DNA of 64,000 bases from NCBI GenBank assembly GCA_937859595.1, contig CALMAH010000017.1, forward strand, positions 28,988 to 92,987, given 5' to 3'. The first letter of the stretch is position 1. Every line of letters begins with the position of its first letter. Below the pieces are notes generated by a model, which searched no databases, was not told the origin of the DNA, and saw only the letters and a program-made list of their open reading frames with translations. Position numbers and translations under genes: made by a program. Positions 61,947 through 64,000 of the stretch are shown here, one piece after another. Origin of the DNA: an uncultured Acidobacteriota bacterium (GTDB lineage Bacteria > Acidobacteriota > Blastocatellia > Pyrinomonadales > Pyrinomonadaceae).

Positions 61947-63116
61947 CTAGGCCCGTACCGGGACTGCCATCGGTTGTGTCATTATCTGCCGGAGGCGATA
62001 GTCGCGATAGTCGCCCGGCGGCCCCTCGCGGCCGTCCACCGCCGCCATCACCATGTTGAACATCTCGCGGGCCGTGGCGAAATGGACCTTATATTTACCC
62101 GTGCCCTCGCCATGCTCTATGATCTCGGAAAAAAAGCGGCGTGCGTCCTCGCCAATGCAGGCGGAGCGGTCGTGGTCAAAAAAGCCGTGGCAATGGAGCT
62201 TGATAAATATCCAGTCCGGCCGCCCCTCTACCGTGATGTTTGCTCGTATCCAGCGGCGGACCCGTGCCATGTCGATCGGGCGGTGGCTGGCAAGCTCGCC
62301 GTTCTCTATTTTGGGCAGCGGCAGGCCGCGCGTCCCGCTTGTCCAGTCAAACATAAGCGGCCCGGTTATTATCACGGGCAGCTTTGGCTCGCCGCCGCCC
62401 TTTTTCAGGTGGTCAGCCCGGCCGTGCGCCGCGCGGTGCTCCATCGGCAGAGCACATTGATAGATCGAGTTCAATACCGGAACCTGGCTCCGGTCCGGTG
62501 CCGAAGGTAGCGTCATATCGGCATAGCATCCCGTTTCATTCAATATCGCAAGCTCATTGTCCACGCCGCAAAACTGCCCTCCGGCCGAGTTCCCTAGGGC
62601 CCAGTTCCCGTGGACAAAGGCATACATCGGGTCTCCGCTGCCGTCTAGCCGGGAAAGCAGCCCGTGGTCCCCGGCAAGCCTGTCGCGAAATTCTACTAGC
62701 TGGCGTCGGAGCCCCTCTTCTGTGTCCGGTGTGTCAACACCGTGATGGAGATGGACCTCTACCTCGCCGAGCCCTGCCCGCTGAAGATCGGCAAGCGTTT
62801 CGAGCAGCCCTCGCTCGTATTGCTCTGCTGGATAAAAGTTTGTGTGGCGAAACATAGTCCCGTCCGCGTCGGTTACCGCCTCGCCGGTCTCGCGTGCGGT
62901 TTCGCACCAGTTGTCGAGCCTGCGCCGCTGCGTGTCGATATCATACAGCTCGGTGCCGTTCCAGCTAGGCTCAAAGTGGTTGGCAATACAGAAAATAAGG
63001 TGTTTTGGCCCCGAGCCGTTCGCGGCAAAAAGCGCGCGGGCGCGGGCGGCGGGGTAACGTGCCAGCCAGGGCAGCGCGTGGCCGATACGGGATATTAGCG
63101 GGTCTTCAGAGGCCAT
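61947..63116 (-). CDS. Unrecognised protein with NodB-like features
   Basis: The 389-residue soluble protein has no signal peptide. It contains HLIFCIANHFEPSWNGTELY, EVEVHLHHGVDTPDTEEGLR, YAFVHGNWALGNSAGG and LKLHCHGFFDHDRSACIGED. His- and Asp-containing segments in this order recall polysaccharide deacetylase (NodB) folds, but the standard motifs are not exact. Several Trp and His residues suggest a metal-dependent carbohydrate enzyme. It lies 3 bases before the end of the methyltransferase gene and about 160 bases upstream of asparagine synthase copy 2. Confidence 0.6.
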   Translation of the reverse strand: MASEDPLISRIGHALPWLARYPAARARALFAANGSGPKHLIFCIANHFEPSWNGTELYDIDTQRRRLDNWCETARETGEAVTDADGTMFRHTNFYPAEQYERGLLETLADLQRAGLGEVEVHLHHGVDTPDTEEGLRRQLVEFRDRLAGDHGLLSRLDGSGDPMYAFVHGNWALGNSAGGQFCGVDNELAILNETGCYADMTLPSAPDRSQVPVLNSIYQCALPMEHRAAHGRADHLKKGGGEPKLPVIITGPLMFDWTSGTRGLPLPKIENGELASHRPIDMARVRRWIRANITVEGRPDWIFIKLHCHGFFDHDRSACIGEDARRFFSEIIEHGEGTGKYKVHFATAREMFNMVMAAVDGREGPPGDYRDYRLRQIMTQPMAVPVRA

Positions 63117-63119
63117 ATC

Positions 63120-63842
63120 TCAGGTCTTTACAATAACAAAGGTCCGGCCGCCTTTTCCATCGGGCGGCACCTCGCTTTCTATCCTTAGGCCCGCCCGACT
63201 TAGTTCTCGCCGGAGCATCGATCCGGTGTGGAAGGTCTCCTTTCCTTTCCAAAAGCCCGCTCGAGGCTGGCGGCCCGAGATCATATACCAAAGTCCGCCT
63301 GCAAAACATGCGGCAGGATAAAATAGCTGTTTCGGTGAAAACGTGCCAATACGCTCACGCACCATCCGCAAATAGAAGGACGGGGTGTGGACGGTCAGGA
63401 TCAGTCTCGCACCCGGCCGCATTATACGAGCCATCTCCGCGAGGGCTTCGCCGCAACGCATATAGGGCAGGGCTACACGGCAGATCACCAGATCATATGT
63501 TTCGTCCCCAAAGGGAAGTGCCTCTCCGGCCGTCTGGATGAATACGGCCCTTTCTCCAAAGCCCCTCTCCGCGAAAAGTTCCCTGAACACCTCGCCGGCC
63601 GCAGGCTGAACGTCTATGCCGACCCCAAGCGAGGCACCTCGCTCCAAAAAGGGAAGCAGCTCCTGTCCCGCACCGCAGCCGACGTCAAGGACTTGACCAA
63701 TTCTGGAACCGGTGACCGTATTAATTAGAGCTTTCACGCGTCCGTCACCGTCACACTCAAACAAGTGGATTTCCGTTTGCAGATATCGGCGATATTCCAA
63801 TTCGTTACCTAATCCCACAATATACGTCAGCGTAAATTGCAA
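63120..63842 (-). CDS. Class I SAM-dependent methyltransferase
   Basis: The 240-residue protein starts with TTG 63842, chosen because an AAGGA ribosome site lies five bases upstream and no ATG is nearby. SAM motif I is VLDVGCGAGQELLPFLERGA, then VGIDVQPAAGEV, and motif post-I ETYDLVICRVALPYM. LRPGARLILTVHTPSFYL-type residues follow (here MRPGARLILTVH). It resembles UbiE/Methyltransf_11 enzymes; the acceptor is unknown. It is the first gene of the minus-strand run in this window. The last 158 bases hold no gene. Confidence 0.85.
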   Translation of the reverse strand: MQFTLTYIVGLGNELEYRRYLQTEIHLFECDGDGRVKALINTVTGSRIGQVLDVGCGAGQELLPFLERGASLGVGIDVQPAAGEVFRELFAERGFGERAVFIQTAGEALPFGDETYDLVICRVALPYMRCGEALAEMARIMRPGARLILTVHTPSFYLRMVRERIGTFSPKQLFYPAACFAGGLWYMISGRQPRAGFWKGKETFHTGSMLRRELSRAGLRIESEVPPDGKGGRTFVIVKT

Positions 63843-64000
63843 ATTAATCCTTTTCTAGAAAATGCTACCACGAAACGGTCGTACTCGTAAGCTTCCCGTC
63901 AAGGGCACAGGTCCGAATAAGAGAGGTCAGTTTGATCAATTCACATTGAGCTACCCCCTATTCTTGTTACCGATCTAAATTAGAGGATTCCGGGTTTCCT

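Overview
The window reads as chromosomal DNA of a Gram-negative, didermic bacterium, most likely an Acidobacteriota of the Blastocatellia/Pyrinomonadaceae type. That placement is inferred from gene content and protein style: signal peptides, a lipoprotein, TonB-C-domain proteins, type IV pilins, a deoxyhypusine-synthase-like protein beside speA, and Kae1-type carbamoyltransferase genes. No rRNA or ribosomal-protein marker is present to prove it.

Region 1 (1-28 kb) is mostly ordinary core and envelope genes. It starts with the tail of an unrecognised protein, then an ECF sigma factor with a membrane-anchored PDZ-bearing partner, and a three-gene minus-strand envelope operon. Next come two tandem TonB-C-domain proteins, two tandem YtcJ-type amidohydrolases, a DUF4920 protein, and a type IV pilin with a sigma54-like promoter. 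dusB and a minus-strand polyamine operon follow (speA, then a deoxyhypusine synthase homologue). A second pilin and an unrecognised membrane protein precede lon, engB, rho, glgA and purA, with two GNAT acetyltransferases, a small lipoprotein and tRNA-Lys(UUU) nearby. Between rho and glgA lies a decayed S23/four-helix-bundle gene flanked by inverted repeats, resembling an rRNA intervening sequence outside rRNA.

Region 2 (28-64 kb) is a large surface-polysaccharide locus, nearly all on the minus strand. Its left end is a quartet of carbamoyltransferase, SGNH hydrolase, DUF5989 and SxtJ, the same four families as sxtI, L, K and J of saxitoxin clusters. The rest includes GT39-like and DUF6798-like membrane proteins, NodB-type deacetylases (one fused to a GT2 glycosyltransferase), a flavin oxidoreductase, wecB, FemAB-like and methyltransferase genes, and algD. 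It also holds a mannose-phosphate-isomerase cupin, two asparagine synthases, a heparinase II/III lyase and three GT4 glycosyltransferases. Together they suggest an exopolysaccharide containing uronic acid, possibly amidated and carbamoylated.

The only plus-strand gene in region 2 encodes a secreted beta-helix protein with six FG-GAP-like repeats, preceded by a TTGACA promoter and a leader of about 410 nt rich in hairpins. One membrane protein gene (50154-51845) is interrupted by an in-frame amber codon. No CRISPR array, rRNA, transposase or prophage was seen.
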